DNA of 64,000 nucleotides from Kocuria sp. TGY1127_2 (GTDB lineage Bacteria > Actinomycetota > Actinomycetes > Actinomycetales > Micrococcaceae): positions 186,001 to 250,000 of the forward strand of contig NZ_AP022834.1 in the NCBI RefSeq assembly GCF_013394385.1. Reading direction: 5' to 3'. Position 1 is the stretch's first letter; each line of letters begins with the position of its first letter. Below, piece after piece: positions 41,855-52,151 of this stretch. A program made the position numbers and the translations under genes. Below the pieces are notes generated by a model. That model had not been told where the DNA came from. It did no database searches and was given only the letters and a program-made list of their open reading frames with translations.

Positions 41855-42424
41855 TCATCTCATCGTGGCGGCCAGCTCTGTCGAGTCGAGGGTGCGATCT
41901 GCGAAAACCAGCCGAATCGCCGTCGGGTCCGGATTGCCCGCGTCAGGCCCACGGTGTTGAAGGGTCAGTCCAACCTTCCGGGCGACGGCCGCTGAGGCCT
42001 CGTTGTGTTCGAGCAGATATGCCACGATCGGCAGATCAGGGCGTAACTCGCGTGCCCTTTCTACGGCTCTGAGGGAAAGCTCCGTCGCGAATCCCCGCCC
42101 TTGGGCTTCCGGAGCGAACCGGTATCCGAGATTCCAGAAAGTGTTCTGGCGGAGAGCGCAGCCGCCGTGGCCGACCGTTGTGCCATTTTCGCGGGCCACC
42201 CACGTTCCAAGACCTGATTCCCACGCGGAAATCCACCCGGAGAGGACTTCTTCCGTGGTTTCGATGTCTGCGAAGCGACCGCTCGGCAGGTGGCTCCAGA
42301 CCCGGGGATCCGAATACAGACGGTGCAGGTCCTGAAGATCCGACGTCTGCGGAATATGAAGATCCAATTGTTCCGTCCGATCCTCTGGAAGATCGCCTTG
42401 GGCCGGTTTTCTGGATGTGCTCAC
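41855..42424 (-). CDS. GNAT-family N-acetyltransferase
   Basis: A 189-residue acetyltransferase. The N-terminal part (DLHIPQTSDLQDLHRLYSDPRVWSHLP) and the acetyl-CoA motif YRFAPEAQGRGFATELSLRAV, followed by VAYLLEHNEASAAVARKVGLTLQHRG, match the RimJ/RimL group of GNAT enzymes. I use GTG 42424 because GCGAGG lies just upstream; there is no closer ATG. The substrate is unknown. Confidence 0.85.
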   Translation of the reverse strand: MSTSRKPAQGDLPEDRTEQLDLHIPQTSDLQDLHRLYSDPRVWSHLPSGRFADIETTEEVLSGWISAWESGLGTWVARENGTTVGHGGCALRQNTFWNLGYRFAPEAQGRGFATELSLRAVERARELRPDLPIVAYLLEHNEASAAVARKVGLTLQHRGPDAGNPDPTAIRLVFADRTLDSTELAATMR

Positions 42425-42524
42425 AGGGTGCCTCGCAATATCGGGTGGACGTCGATTCCTGTGATGTATCTTACGGCCTATCGCCTCTGTGGCGGTGGGG
42501 ATGCGGCGTGCGTAGGCTGAGTTC

Positions 42525-43595
42525 ATGGCTGACCAGACTTTTCATGCAGAACACAAAGTTGCCGGCGGCAAGCTCGTCGTCGCCGATGTGACCACCGACG
42601 GCGAGCGTATTACTGACGCCACGATTTCCGGGGACTTCTTCTTGGAACCCGAGGAGGCGTTCTTCGAGCTCGCACCCGCATTGGTCGGTTCATCTGCTTC
42701 CGACGACGGTGCCACGCTCACGGCCCGCCTCGACGCCGCGCTCGCTCCATTCGGCGAGGACCTGGATCTTCACGGATTCTCCACCGGTGACGTCGCCCTG
42801 GTGGTTCGGCGCGCGATTACCGGAGCGAAGGACTTCGGCGACTTCGAGTGGAGCATGCTGCGGCCCGGGCCCCTTCCGACGAGCCTGAACGTCGCTCTGG
42901 ACCAGTATTTGCTCGACGAAGTGGCCTCGGGGAGAAGGGGCCCGACTCTTCGTTTCTGGGATTGGGAGGACAGGGCAACGGTCATCGGGTCCTTCCAGTC
43001 GTATATGAATGAGTTGCATCCGGAAGGCGTCGAGAAGCACGGGATCGACGTCGTGCGTCGCATATCCGGCGGCGGCGCCATGTTCATGGAGGGCGGCAAC
43101 TGTGTGACCTACTCGCTCTATGCGCCGGCTTCCCTGGTGGCCGGGCTGAGCTATGAGCAATCCTATGTCTTTCTCGATCAGTGGGTCCTTCAAGCCCTCA
43201 GGGAACTGGGCGTCAATGCTTGGTACAAGCCCATCAACGACATCACGTCCTCGGGCGGAAAGATCGGCGGCGCGGCCCAGAAACGGGTGAGCGGTGCGAT
43301 CCTGCACCACGTGACCATGTCCTACGACATCGATGCCGACAAGATGACTGAAGTACTCCGAATCGGCAAAGCGAAGATTTCCGACAAAGGCATTCGCAGT
43401 GCCAAGAAACGTGTGGACCCGTTGCGCCGCCAGACCGGCGAGAGCCGCGAAGGAATCATCCAGACCATGGGGCAGACTTTCCAGACGCGCACAGGCGCCG
43501 AGTGGGCCACGTTGTCTTCGGAAGATCTCGATGCCGGTCGTCGGCTCGTCGAGGAGAAGTTCGAAACCGAGGAATGGACACATAGGGTCCCGTAA
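42525..43595 (+). CDS. lplA: Lipoate-protein ligase A family protein with N-terminal accessory domain
   Basis: A 356-residue biotin/lipoate ligase-fold protein that would attach lipoate or octanoate to E2 and H proteins. The N-terminal 90 residues (HKVAGGKLVVADVTTDGERI) look like the LplA accessory domain, which is usually C-terminal. The catalytic core has RRISGGGAMFMEGGNCVTYS near residue 175 and the Lys motif GGKIGGAAQKR near 245. This order of domains is known in some archaeal and actinobacterial proteins. It stands alone, divergent from the GNAT gene. Confidence 0.85.
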   Translation: MADQTFHAEHKVAGGKLVVADVTTDGERITDATISGDFFLEPEEAFFELAPALVGSSASDDGATLTARLDAALAPFGEDLDLHGFSTGDVALVVRRAITGAKDFGDFEWSMLRPGPLPTSLNVALDQYLLDEVASGRRGPTLRFWDWEDRATVIGSFQSYMNELHPEGVEKHGIDVVRRISGGGAMFMEGGNCVTYSLYAPASLVAGLSYEQSYVFLDQWVLQALRELGVNAWYKPINDITSSGGKIGGAAQKRVSGAILHHVTMSYDIDADKMTEVLRIGKAKISDKGIRSAKKRVDPLRRQTGESREGIIQTMGQTFQTRTGAEWATLSSEDLDAGRRLVEEKFETEEWTHRVP

Positions 43596-43625
43596 TCGCC
43601 TGCTACCATCCGGACGACCGCCGAA

Positions 43626-44525
43626 CTAGAGGAGCCGGGAGACCGGAAGAGCGTCCAATGCCGCTGTGATCAGAGGGTGCCCCCGGGCACCGCTTCGCGT
43701 GGCGCTGAAGATGCGGCGGGTCGGTGCGGGATCCCCGCGGAGGGGTACGCGCGTGACCGGCCAATCCGCATGAAGACGCGCCAATTTGGGAACGAGGATG
43801 ACCCCGAAACCGTGGGCCACCAATGCGGTGCCGGTCTCCCATTCATCGGCCTGATGAGCCACGTTGGGTGAGAAGCCCGCGTTCATGCATGCTGCGATCA
43901 CGAGATGGTAATAGGCGCTGTCCGGGCGACCCACAATCCACGGCTCCTCGGCAGCGTCCGATAGCTCAACCGATTTTCTCCGAGCCAGCGGGTGATCTTG
44001 CGGAACGACCAGATCCAAGGGGTCATCCACCAGGTGAACCTGATCGAAACGAGGGTCCGAGGAGGAAGGTGTCATCGACGTCGCCGTGTACAACGCCAGG
44101 TCCGCGTCTGCCGAAAGCAGAAGGTCGAAGCACCGAGCCGGTTCGGCCTCGATGACCCGCACCGTGGTTTCCGGAAAATCCCCGCGCAACTGGGCCGCGG
44201 CCTGGGGGAGGAGCCGGGTTGCAGCCGTGGAGAACCCACACATCGTGAAAGATCCCGTGACCTGCTCCGGATCCGCAGTGAGCTCGGCGCGAGCCCGCTC
44301 TTCCTGGGCAAACATCACCGCTGCGTGGCGCAAGACCGTGTGCGCTGCGCTGGTCAGTCGAATGCCGCGACCAGACTGCACCAGAAGGGTTACCCCGAGG
44401 TCTTCCGAGAGCTGACGCAACTGGTGCGAGACTGCCGAAGGCGTGTAGTTCAGGCTCTTGGCGACGGCAGTGACTGTTCCGTGGTGTGCCACTAATTGGA
44501 GCACGCGCAACCGCGGGTCGATCAT
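43626..44525 (-). CDS. LysR-family transcription regulator
   Basis: A 299-residue LysR regulator. The N-terminal helix-turn-helix (LQLVAHHGTVTAVAKSLNYTPSAVSHQLRQLSEDLGVTLL) is followed by a two-lobed inducer-binding domain starting near residue 90 (VTGSFTMCGFSTA). It is divergent from an MFS transporter with a 72-bp gap, so it most likely regulates that gene. Ligand is unknown. Confidence 0.9.
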   Translation of the reverse strand: MIDPRLRVLQLVAHHGTVTAVAKSLNYTPSAVSHQLRQLSEDLGVTLLVQSGRGIRLTSAAHTVLRHAAVMFAQEERARAELTADPEQVTGSFTMCGFSTAATRLLPQAAAQLRGDFPETTVRVIEAEPARCFDLLLSADADLALYTATSMTPSSSDPRFDQVHLVDDPLDLVVPQDHPLARRKSVELSDAAEEPWIVGRPDSAYYHLVIAACMNAGFSPNVAHQADEWETGTALVAHGFGVILVPKLARLHADWPVTRVPLRGDPAPTRRIFSATRSGARGHPLITAALDALPVSRLL

Positions 44526-44597
44526 GCAATTATTTTATACGGTTTCGTCGAAAAATGTTTGCTTCTCTTCAACAATAAATTCTCGGATAGTTGAGGC

Positions 44598-45890
44598 ATG
44601 ATCCACCCCTTTCCGAGCGAGCGCTTGACCAGTCATTCGCTGGTCCCAAACGATGCTTCCTCCGCAGCGTCCCCAAGTGCCGCAGGCAAACGTCTCCCGA
44701 GCACCACGCGTAACGTGCTCACCGGTGTCGTTTTGCTTCTCGTCCTGACTGCCGGCGCATACATCCCGACTCCGCTCTACCCCGGATACCAAGCGGATCT
44801 CGGTTTCAGCGATCTGACCCTGATCATGGTCTATGCAATGTTCGCGCTGGTCAGCGTCCCATCCTTGTTGCTCTTCGGCCCGGCATCCGACGTTGTGGGG
44901 CGACGCACGGTCCTGCTTGCCAGCATCGTGCTGGCGGCGGCAGGTTCAGCCTGTTTCCTCTACGTCGGGAGCGTCTTCTGGCTGTTCTTGGGCCGCGCTT
45001 TCCACGGTATGGCTCTCGGCGCGGTTACCGGACCGGCCACGGCGTGCGTCATCGAAAGCTCTGCGGGGCGTGAGAACAAGCACAAAGTGTGGGCCTCGGT
45101 TCTTGCCACCATGGCATTCGTGGGTGGGACAGCTGCCGGTCCTTTCTTCTCGGGCGTCCTGACCGAATGGGCCCCGCTTCCGGAGTCGCTGCCTTATCTC
45201 GTCCACTTCGGATTCTTGGCAGGTTGCTGGATTCTAGTGCTTCGGATGCCACGTGTCGGGATGACTTCCCTGCGCCGGTGGCGACCGACCGCACCACGGG
45301 TTCCGCGTCAGATTCGGCGGCTGTTCATGGCGGCGGCGACGACCGGGTTCTTGGCCTGGACCGGGGCCGGAATCTTTCTCGCCACAATTCCCACAGTCTT
45401 GGAACGAGCCGTTTCCGACGCCACGACGGCGATGACGGGCGGGGTCCTCGGCGCAATGTTGTTGTTTTCCATGGCAACCCAACCTTTGATCGTGGGCATC
45501 AATCCGATTCGAATGCAGATCATGGGCTTGGGTCTGATCGGCGCGAGCCTCGGCGTATTGGCTCTCGACGGCGGAACGAGTCTTGATGTCGTTCTCGGGT
45601 CCGCGGTATTTGCTGGCGCCGGGCATGGGCTGGCCTACGGAGGTGCCTCAGCGATGCTGGACGGCATCACACCGTCCGAGTTCCGTGGCGGCGTGAACGC
45701 GGCGCTGTACCTGGTGTTCTACATGGGTGCGGGCGTGCCGGCGATTGCAGTCGGCATTCTGACGTCCTGGCTGTCCATGGGCGTGGCTGTTTCCTTGATG
45801 AGTGCGGCCGCCTCGATAGTCAGTATTGCCGTCTGTATCGTCCTTGCAATTGTCTGGTCGCGGCGACGTCGTGGTGCGGCCGGGGAATGA
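44598..45890 (+). CDS. MFS transporter divergent from LysR
   Basis: A 430-residue transporter with about 12 helices. After a 30-residue cytoplasmic N-terminus the first helix has GVVLLLVLTAGAYIPTPLYPGYQ, and the loop after helix 2 holds GPASDVVGRRTVL, an MFS signature. The GAYIPTPLYP pattern occurs in small-molecule exporters of this group. Control by the adjacent LysR is likely. Substrate unknown. Confidence 0.87.
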   Translation: MIHPFPSERLTSHSLVPNDASSAASPSAAGKRLPSTTRNVLTGVVLLLVLTAGAYIPTPLYPGYQADLGFSDLTLIMVYAMFALVSVPSLLLFGPASDVVGRRTVLLASIVLAAAGSACFLYVGSVFWLFLGRAFHGMALGAVTGPATACVIESSAGRENKHKVWASVLATMAFVGGTAAGPFFSGVLTEWAPLPESLPYLVHFGFLAGCWILVLRMPRVGMTSLRRWRPTAPRVPRQIRRLFMAAATTGFLAWTGAGIFLATIPTVLERAVSDATTAMTGGVLGAMLLFSMATQPLIVGINPIRMQIMGLGLIGASLGVLALDGGTSLDVVLGSAVFAGAGHGLAYGGASAMLDGITPSEFRGGVNAALYLVFYMGAGVPAIAVGILTSWLSMGVAVSLMSAAASIVSIAVCIVLAIVWSRRRRGAAGE

Positions 45891-45965
45891 GGCGTGCCTT
45901 GATCAACAGGTCATCCGTTATGACGAAGACCTCGTCGTCGGATCTTCATGGTTCTGGGGTCGGCA

Positions 45966-46655
45966 TCAGACCGCTTGGTCTTGTGCCCGACGGCGGGGCC
46001 TCAACCCAACCCGGGAGAGATCGCGGATGCTCGGAGGCAGGGACAGCAGCAGAACGACCAGGGCACCGATGATCAGGGCACGGAAGTCGAAGAGCCAGAA
46101 GCCTGCGATTCCGATGCCACCGCCGACCAAGAACAACATGATCAAAAGGGCCAGAACCGTGGCCTTTTCCGGGTCTAGCCGAACCGGGGGACCGCTGCGC
46201 GAAAAACGTCCGTAGACCCAAGTTCCGACCTCAACACCCAGATCGGTGATCATTCCCGTCACGTGGGTGGTGCGAACGGGGAAGTCGCGGATTTTGGTGA
46301 TGAGAGCGTTTTGCAGACCCATGGCGAAGCACAACGGCGGCACGATGATGAGTTCTTGGTTGAAGTGCTCCAGATCGCTGGCGAGAATCCCGACGATCAG
46401 GATGAGCACTGCCTCGAAGACGAGGACATTCGCATACCTGCTAGCCAGCCGTCTTCTTTTGGCCCAGGTGAAGATAATGGTGCACGCCATGGTCCCGGCC
46501 GTGAAGGAGCCGACGGCCAGTAGGCCCGTGAGCAGGAGGCCGATTTCGGCGCGCATGACGTGATGGGCAATATCGGCAACCATCCCGCTCATGTGGGAGG
46601 TGTAAAGGCCCAGGGCCATGAACCCGATGGCGTTCAATGCACCGGCCTGGAGCAC
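45966..46655 (-). CDS. DUF1275/YoaK-family membrane protein
   Basis: A hydrophobic protein of the YoaK/DUF1275 family with about six helices. Landmarks are LQAGALNAIGFMALGLYTSHMSGM, GLQNALITKIRDFPVRTTHVTGMITDLGVEVG and the final helix pair. GTG 46655 cuts into the first helix (the in-frame codons just upstream encode LAYLL), so the true start is probably earlier. The frame is open upstream to a CTG at 46772 behind GAGGA, the only codon there with a ribosome site; a non-standard CTG start is possible. Confidence 0.75.
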   Translation of the reverse strand: MLQAGALNAIGFMALGLYTSHMSGMVADIAHHVMRAEIGLLLTGLLAVGSFTAGTMACTIIFTWAKRRRLASRYANVLVFEAVLILIVGILASDLEHFNQELIIVPPLCFAMGLQNALITKIRDFPVRTTHVTGMITDLGVEVGTWVYGRFSRSGPPVRLDPEKATVLALLIMLFLVGGGIGIAGFWLFDFRALIIGALVVLLLSLPPSIRDLSRVGLRPRRRAQDQAV

Positions 46656-46948
46656 TAGCAGATACGCGAGATGTCGGTCGAATTTGGGGCGACGGCGCGG
46701 TCCCGAGATCAGGTGCGGGTACCGGGAGACTTTGGTCAGTTGGGTCAGGGCGGTTCTATTGAGGTTCTTCAGGGCTGGTCCTCACGATGGCATCGGTGTT
46801 AGGGCCGGCTCAGCGCACGAGGTCCGTAGGGCCACGGGCGAAAGGTCACATGCGGCGATTTCTTGGTTTTTCAGAGTGCCATCCCCGCAGGTTCCCGCGC
46901 CAGAGATGGATCTTTTGGGTCCTTCTGTGACGCGCTCGCCGCGTAAGA

Positions 46949-46982
46949 CAACGGCCGCCGTGTCGGGATACGGCGGCCGTTG
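46949..46982 (-). terminator. Terminator of the hexarate operon
   Basis: CAACGGCCGCCGT (46949-46961) and ACGGCGGCCGTTG (46970-46982) form a perfect 13-bp stem with an 8-nt loop, 22 bp after the stop of the last gene of the minus-strand hexarate operon. Confidence 0.8.
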
Positions 46983-47004
46983 CGGAATGGTGAAAAGGGT
47001 CGGG

Positions 47005-48138
47005 CTACTTGACGCCGAATTCGACGGAATCCGTGGTCCATACCCGGGCCTGATCGCTGAAAGTGACCCCCAAACCGGGACGATCAGGAACGATCATCCT
47101 TCCGTCCCTGGTTTCCAATCGTTCGTTGAACAGGGGATCGAGCCAATCGAAATGTTCGACCCATGGCTCGCGAGGATAGGTCGGAGCCAGATGAAGATGA
47201 ATCTCCATCGCAAAATGCGGGGCCAAATCCAGGCCTCTCTGGTCCGCCAGAGTCAGCAGCCTCTGGAATTGCGTCACGCCTCCGACCCTGGGGCAGTCCG
47301 GTTGGATGATGTCGCACGCGCGGTTGTCGATGAGGCGCTCGTGCTCCGCCACGGAAGCCAACATTTCGCCCGTCGCAATGGGAGTATCCAGTGAGCGAGC
47401 CAGCTCCGCATGCCCTTCGACGTCGTAGGCGTCCAAGGGTTCCTCGATCCACGTGAGGTCGAATTCCTCGAGGCGGCGTCCCATGCGCAGGGCCGTTGGC
47501 CTGTCCCATTGCTGGTTGGCGTCGACCATCAGCGGCACATCGGGACCGATGTGCTCTCTCACCGCGGCAACCCGGCGCAGGTCTTCCGCCGAATCCGGAA
47601 GACCAACCTTGATCTTGATGCCGCCGATCCCCTCTTCGATGGAACGAGTGGCACGGTCCTTGACCTCGCCGATCGAGGCGTTCAAGAACCCACCGGAAGT
47701 GTTGTAGGTCCGCACCGCATCCCGGTGGGAGCCCAACAGTTTCGCCAGAGGCAGCCCTGCCCTCTTCGCTTTGAGATCGTGGAGGGCGATATCGACCGCG
47801 GCCAGGGCCTGGGTCGCGACCCCGGAGCGTCCCACGGAGGCCCCCGCCCAGAGCAACTTGGTGTAGATCTTGGCGATATCGCTCGGGTCCTCGCCCAGAA
47901 GTCCTTCAGCGACCTCTTTCGCGTGAGCGTACTGCGCCGGCCCGCCGGCCCGCTTCGAATAGCTGAAGCCGATCCCCTGGAGCCCCTGTTCGGAGGTGAT
48001 CTCAGCGAAAAGGAAGATCACCTCGGTCATGGGCTTTTGCCGGCCCGTGAAGACTTTGGCATCGGAAATCGGCACGTCCAGCGGCAACCTGACGCTGGAG
48101 AGCGCGACGTGCCGGATCGAATCCTGAGAAGAGTTCAT
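47005..48138 (-). CDS. Enolase-superfamily dehydratase, galactarate/talarate-type
   Basis: A 377-residue member of the mandelate racemase branch of the enolase superfamily. The KxK base motif is IKIKVGLPD near residue 170; metal ligands are in VDANQQW, IEEPLDA and TGEMLAS, and a histidine base lies in PHFAMEIHLHL. The RVGGVTQFQRLLTLAD segment is also typical of this branch. The pattern best fits L-talarate/galactarate dehydratase, which makes 5-keto-4-deoxyglucarate. Its place beside glucarate dehydratase and KdgD supports an acid-sugar role, but galactonate-type activity cannot be excluded. Confidence 0.82.
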   Translation of the reverse strand: MNSSQDSIRHVALSSVRLPLDVPISDAKVFTGRQKPMTEVIFLFAEITSEQGLQGIGFSYSKRAGGPAQYAHAKEVAEGLLGEDPSDIAKIYTKLLWAGASVGRSGVATQALAAVDIALHDLKAKRAGLPLAKLLGSHRDAVRTYNTSGGFLNASIGEVKDRATRSIEEGIGGIKIKVGLPDSAEDLRRVAAVREHIGPDVPLMVDANQQWDRPTALRMGRRLEEFDLTWIEEPLDAYDVEGHAELARSLDTPIATGEMLASVAEHERLIDNRACDIIQPDCPRVGGVTQFQRLLTLADQRGLDLAPHFAMEIHLHLAPTYPREPWVEHFDWLDPLFNERLETRDGRMIVPDRPGLGVTFSDQARVWTTDSVEFGVK

Positions 48139-48147
48139 GATGAGTTC

Positions 48148-49479
48148 CTATCGGTCGAGGGCCGGGCGCTTGGCATCGAAGGTCCAACCGGGGACGAGAT
48201 ACCGCATCGAGGCAGCGTCGTCGCGGGTGCCCAATCCGTGTTCGAGGTACAACTGATGCGCCGCCTCGAGTCGCTCGCGGTCGATCTCCACCCCCAGCCC
48301 GGGGGTATCCGGAACGCGGATCTGTCCTTCGGAAATCTTGAACGGGCGGGTGGTCAAGTGCTGACCATCCTGCCAGATCCAGTGCGTGTCCAAGGCCGTG
48401 ATTTCGCCCGGTGCGGCAGCGCCGACCTGGGTGAACATCGCTAGTGAAATATCGAAGTGGTTGTTGGAATGAGATCCCCACGTCAGTCCGAAATCGTGGC
48501 AAAGCTGTGCAACGCGTGTGGACCCGGACATGGTCCAGAAATGCGGGTCCGCGAGAGGGATGTCGACGGACGCTTCCCGGATCGCATGTGCCATCTCTCG
48601 CCAATCGGTCGCGATCATGTTCGTCGCGGTGCGTAGTCCCGTTGCACGACGGAATTCCGCCATGACCTCTCGACCCGAAAAACGGCCCTCGGCCCCGCAC
48701 GGGTCTTCCGCATAGGCGATGTGGCCCGCCATTTCCCGTCCGTACCGGATCGCATCCTCAAGCGGCCAACCACCATTGGGGTCGAGGGTGATTCGCGCCT
48801 CCGGGAACTCCTTGCTCAGGGCCTTGATGGTCTCGACCTCTTGGTCGCCCGGAAGGGCACCTCCTTTGAGCTTGAAGTCCTTGAATCCGTATTTCTGCTG
48901 AGCCGCTTTGGCGAGCTCGACGACGGACTCCGGCGAAACGGCCTCTTCACGCCGCAACCTATCCCAACCGGTCGCCGTAGGCTCCCGAAGATATGGAAGG
49001 TCGGTCTTGTCCGGGTCTCCCACATAGAAGAGATACCCCAACATCGGAACGCTGTCCCGCTGCTGACCGTCGCCCAGGAGCTCGGCGACGGGAACGCCGA
49101 GAAATTGGCCATTCACGTCCAGCAGGGCGGATTCCAGAGCGGTGACGGCGTGGATCGTGACGCGTTGGTCGAAGGTCTGATTCCCCCGTCCGGCCACGTC
49201 CTGGCCCGCGAAGCGTGCAGCAACTTGGCGGAGGAGACTCTTGTACCGGGTGATCGGTTGACCGGTCAGGAGTTCGGACGCTTGCTCGATAGTGGACCGG
49301 ATTGGCTCCCCACCGGGAACTTCGCCCAGGCCGGTGCGGCCTTCGCTGTCCGTGATCACCACGATGTTCCGGGTGAAGAAAGGGGCGTGGGCTCCGGAGA
49401 GGTTGAGCAGCATCGAGTCGTGACCGGCCACCGGGATGACTTCGACCTGCCGGACGACGGGTGCGGAAGTAGGTGTCAT
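48148..49479 (-). CDS. gudD: GudD glucarate dehydratase
   Basis: Converts D-glucarate to 5-keto-4-deoxyglucarate. The 443-residue protein has the glucarate dehydratase motif set: [11 protein letters not shown] (KxK base), [31 protein letters not shown] and the [10 protein letters not shown] histidine. The N-terminal capping domain includes [27 protein letters not shown], typical of GudD. ATG 49479 is preceded by GAGGAAA. It lies between the talarate-type gene and the aldehyde dehydrogenase gene, in the same operon. Confidence 0.93.
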   Translation of the reverse strand: MTPTSAPVVRQVEVIPVAGHDSMLLNLSGAHAPFFTRNIVVITDSEGRTGLGEVPGGEPIRSTIEQASELLTGQPITRYKSLLRQVAARFAGQDVAGRGNQTFDQRVTIHAVTALESALLDVNGQFLGVPVAELLGDGQQRDSVPMLGYLFYVGDPDKTDLPYLREPTATGWDRLRREEAVSPESVVELAKAAQQKYGFKDFKLKGGALPGDQEVETIKALSKEFPEARITLDPNGGWPLEDAIRYGREMAGHIAYAEDPCGAEGRFSGREVMAEFRRATGLRTATNMIATDWREMAHAIREASVDIPLADPHFWTMSGSTRVAQLCHDFGLTWGSHSNNHFDISLAMFTQVGAAAPGEITALDTHWIWQDGQHLTTRPFKISEGQIRVPDTPGLGVEIDRERLEAAHQLYLEHGLGTRDDAASMRYLVPGWTFDAKRPALDR

Positions 49480-49504
49480 GGCAATTTCCTCGCTTTCGGG
49501 CGGC

Positions 49505-51076
49505 TCACTTGCCGTCAATCGACTGGCTGACATCCCACGGGTTGGCATCCGTAGCCGGGGCGGGAAGCAGGTCCTGAGGGAAGTCCTGGTAGGCCACGGG
49601 CCGGAGGAAACGTTCGATGGCCAAGGTCCCCACGGACGTCGTGCGGGAATCGCTCGTGGCGGGGAAAGGACCGCCGTGCACCATGGCGTGCCCGACCTCG
49701 ACTCCGGTTGGCCACCCTCCGTACAGGATGCGGCCCGCCAAATTCTCCAGCCGAGGCACCAGAGCGGCGACGTCATCGTGATCCGCCTCCGTCGCGTGGA
49801 CCGTCACGGTCAACTGGCCTTCGACCTTTGCCACGGCTTCCTGAAGCTGAGCCGGTTCCCGGTACCGGACGATCAACGAGGCCGCTCCGAAGATTTCCTT
49901 CTGCAACTCGGCGTTGACCAGGAGTGTTTCCGCATTCGTTTCGAACAGCACCGGTCCGGGGGCGTTGGAACCCTGGCCGTCCTGCCCGCGGGCCACGATC
50001 TGGACGCCGCTCTGAGCCGACATGTGCTCGACTCCTTCGGCCCAGGACTTGGCGATCGAGGGTGTCAACATGGTCTGGCCGACGGCGGCGTCAACGAGTT
50101 CGACCGTCCGAGAGACGAATTTGTCTCCCTCCGGGCCTTCCGGAACGAAAATCAGACCGGGCACGGTGCAGAGCTGCCCCGACGAACCCGTGACGGAGCC
50201 GACGAATCCCTCGGCCAGATCAGAGGCCGATTCCAGTGCACCCGGCAAGACAACCACGGGATTGATGGAGCTCATTTCCGCATATACCGGGATGGGGCGA
50301 GCGCGTTCGAAGGCGGTCCGGGCAATGGCCAATCCGCCCGAGCGGGAGCCCGTGAAGCCGACGGCCGTGATCCGCGGATCCGCGACGAGCCGCTGGCCGA
50401 TCTTTGCGCCGGGGCCGTACACGAGAGAAAAGGTGCCCGCTGGCAGACCCAGCTCCGTGATGGCTTCGTGGATCGCCTGGGCTACCAATTCTGCCGTGCC
50501 AGGGTGCGCGTTATGTGCTTTGAAGAGCACGGGGCAACCGGCGGCCAGCGCCGAAGCAGTGTCTCCGCCGGCCGTTGAAAAGGCCAACGGGAAGTTGCTG
50601 GCCCCGAATACGGCCACAGGACCCAGGGGGACCATGCGTTGCCGGATATCCGCCCGTGGAGCTGGCTCCCGCTCGGGCAGTGCGGGGTCGATCCGAACCC
50701 GGTGGAAGGACCCGGAGCGAACCACCGTCGCGAAGAGCCGAAGTTGATTCGAGGTCCTGGACAGCTCACCGTTGAGTCTTGCTTCGGTGAGTCCCGTCTC
50801 TTGCTTCGCGCGGTCGACGATGGCTTCCCTGCGATCCTCCAGGTTGGCGACGATGAGATCCAAGAAGTCGGCTCGCTCCGTGGGATCCGTGGCGCTGTAC
50901 CCCGGGAAAGCCTCGTGAGCGGCCTGAGCCGCTGCATCGAGTTGGTCGGCGCCGATCAGTGAAAACACCGGTTCAAGGTGTTCTTCCGTGGCCGGATTGA
51001 GAGCTTTGATTTCTCCTTCGCTCCCGGGGACCCACTCGCCGTTGATCAGTGAATTTCCGTTGAGGGTGTTGGTCAT
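49505..51076 (-). CDS. 2,5-dioxovalerate (alpha-ketoglutarate semialdehyde) dehydrogenase
   Basis: NAD(P)-dependent aldehyde dehydrogenase of 523 residues that would oxidise 2,5-dioxovalerate to 2-oxoglutarate, the last step of hexarate degradation. The catalytic cysteine is in [11 protein letters not shown] near residue 290, and the glutamate in [11 protein letters not shown] near 255. The overall pattern ([38 protein letters not shown]) is that of the KGSA dehydrogenase branch rather than generic betaine-type ALDH. It overlaps kdgD by 4 bp (51073-51076), strong support for coupled function. Confidence 0.9.
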   Translation of the reverse strand: MTNTLNGNSLINGEWVPGSEGEIKALNPATEEHLEPVFSLIGADQLDAAAQAAHEAFPGYSATDPTERADFLDLIVANLEDRREAIVDRAKQETGLTEARLNGELSRTSNQLRLFATVVRSGSFHRVRIDPALPEREPAPRADIRQRMVPLGPVAVFGASNFPLAFSTAGGDTASALAAGCPVLFKAHNAHPGTAELVAQAIHEAITELGLPAGTFSLVYGPGAKIGQRLVADPRITAVGFTGSRSGGLAIARTAFERARPIPVYAEMSSINPVVVLPGALESASDLAEGFVGSVTGSSGQLCTVPGLIFVPEGPEGDKFVSRTVELVDAAVGQTMLTPSIAKSWAEGVEHMSAQSGVQIVARGQDGQGSNAPGPVLFETNAETLLVNAELQKEIFGAASLIVRYREPAQLQEAVAKVEGQLTVTVHATEADHDDVAALVPRLENLAGRILYGGWPTGVEVGHAMVHGGPFPATSDSRTTSVGTLAIERFLRPVAYQDFPQDLLPAPATDANPWDVSQSIDGK

Positions 51077-52026
51077 CGTGTTTCACCTTCCTGAGGGGTG
51101 CGAACGTCCGCGACGTTCGAGGTCTGAATCAGATGTTCGAGGTCGCTGAAATCGTGGGGTCTGAGGTCGTGCAAGGGCGGACGGACCGGCCCGCATCCGC
51201 GGCCGACGATCTCGAGCCCGGCCTTGATGATCGAGACTCCATATCCTTTTCCGCGGTCCCTGATGTCCAGGTACGGCAGAACGAAGTTCCGCAGTTTTTC
51301 TTGGACCGAGGAATGATCGAGGTTTCGGACATCGGCGTAGAATTCGAGAGCGAATTCCGGCGCGAAATTGAACAAGGCGGAAGAGTAGGTGCTGACGCCC
51401 ATCTGCAAGAGTGGAAGCGCATAAGTTTCCGCCGTGGGGAGACCCCCGAGGTAGAAGAGCCTGTCGCCGTTCCGGGCCGTGACCCGCGCGAGCTGCTCGA
51501 TATTTCCGACGGCATCCTTGAACCCGATCAAGTTCCGGTGCCTTTCGGCTAAACGGGCAATGGTTTCGGCAGAGTAAATGGCATTCGCGCGGTTGTACAC
51601 GATGACGCCGATGTCGACCGAAGAGCACACCGCGGAGGCGTGTTCGAGCAGACCGTCCTGGTCGCATTCGGTCAGATAAGGAGGCAACAGAAGAATGCCT
51701 TCGGCGCCGGCCTCTTCGGCGGCCTGGGCGCAACGGACCGCTTGTTTCGTCGATCCGGACGCCGAGCCGAGTACAGGGACTTCCGGCCTGGTCGATTGAA
51801 CCGCCCAATCCGTGACCTTGGCGTTCTCCTCGGGAGTGAGGCTGAATCCTTCGCCCGTGCCGCCGGCCGCGAAAAGGCCTGCGACGCCGAAGCTGGACTG
51901 CCACTCGATGTGGCGCCGGTAAGCGGTTTCGTCGAGCTCCCCGTCCTGTCCGAATGCCGTCGCGGGGAATGAGAGCAAGCCATCCTTGAGATGGATTGCA
52001 AGCTCGTGGGGCGAGAACTGCGCCAT
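51073..52026 (-). CDS. kdgD: KdgD 5-dehydro-4-deoxyglucarate dehydratase
   Basis: Class I aldolase-type decarboxylating dehydratase of the DapA superfamily, 317 residues. It turns 5-keto-4-deoxyglucarate into 2,5-dioxovalerate with loss of CO2 and water. Landmarks are LSFPATAFGQDGELDE, AAGGTGEGFSLTPEE, the tyrosine segment VIVYNRANA and the Schiff-base lysine in LIGFKDAVGNIEQ. I choose ATG 52026 because GAAGGAG lies upstream; the frame extends 14 codons further. First gene of the catabolic operon downstream of the LysR gene. Confidence 0.93.
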   Translation of the reverse strand: MAQFSPHELAIHLKDGLLSFPATAFGQDGELDETAYRRHIEWQSSFGVAGLFAAGGTGEGFSLTPEENAKVTDWAVQSTRPEVPVLGSASGSTKQAVRCAQAAEEAGAEGILLLPPYLTECDQDGLLEHASAVCSSVDIGVIVYNRANAIYSAETIARLAERHRNLIGFKDAVGNIEQLARVTARNGDRLFYLGGLPTAETYALPLLQMGVSTYSSALFNFAPEFALEFYADVRNLDHSSVQEKLRNFVLPYLDIRDRGKGYGVSIIKAGLEIVGRGCGPVRPPLHDLRPHDFSDLEHLIQTSNVADVRTPQEGETR

Positions 52027-52151
52027 GGGGACTCCTTCACGTTTCGTGCGTCGATGGTTGGAACTCATCGGAGTCTATGAACTGCGTCTCATGCCTGTCC
52101 AAGTGCAATTATGCATATATCAATGCCATTCCAGTATCACGGGGATTCGCA

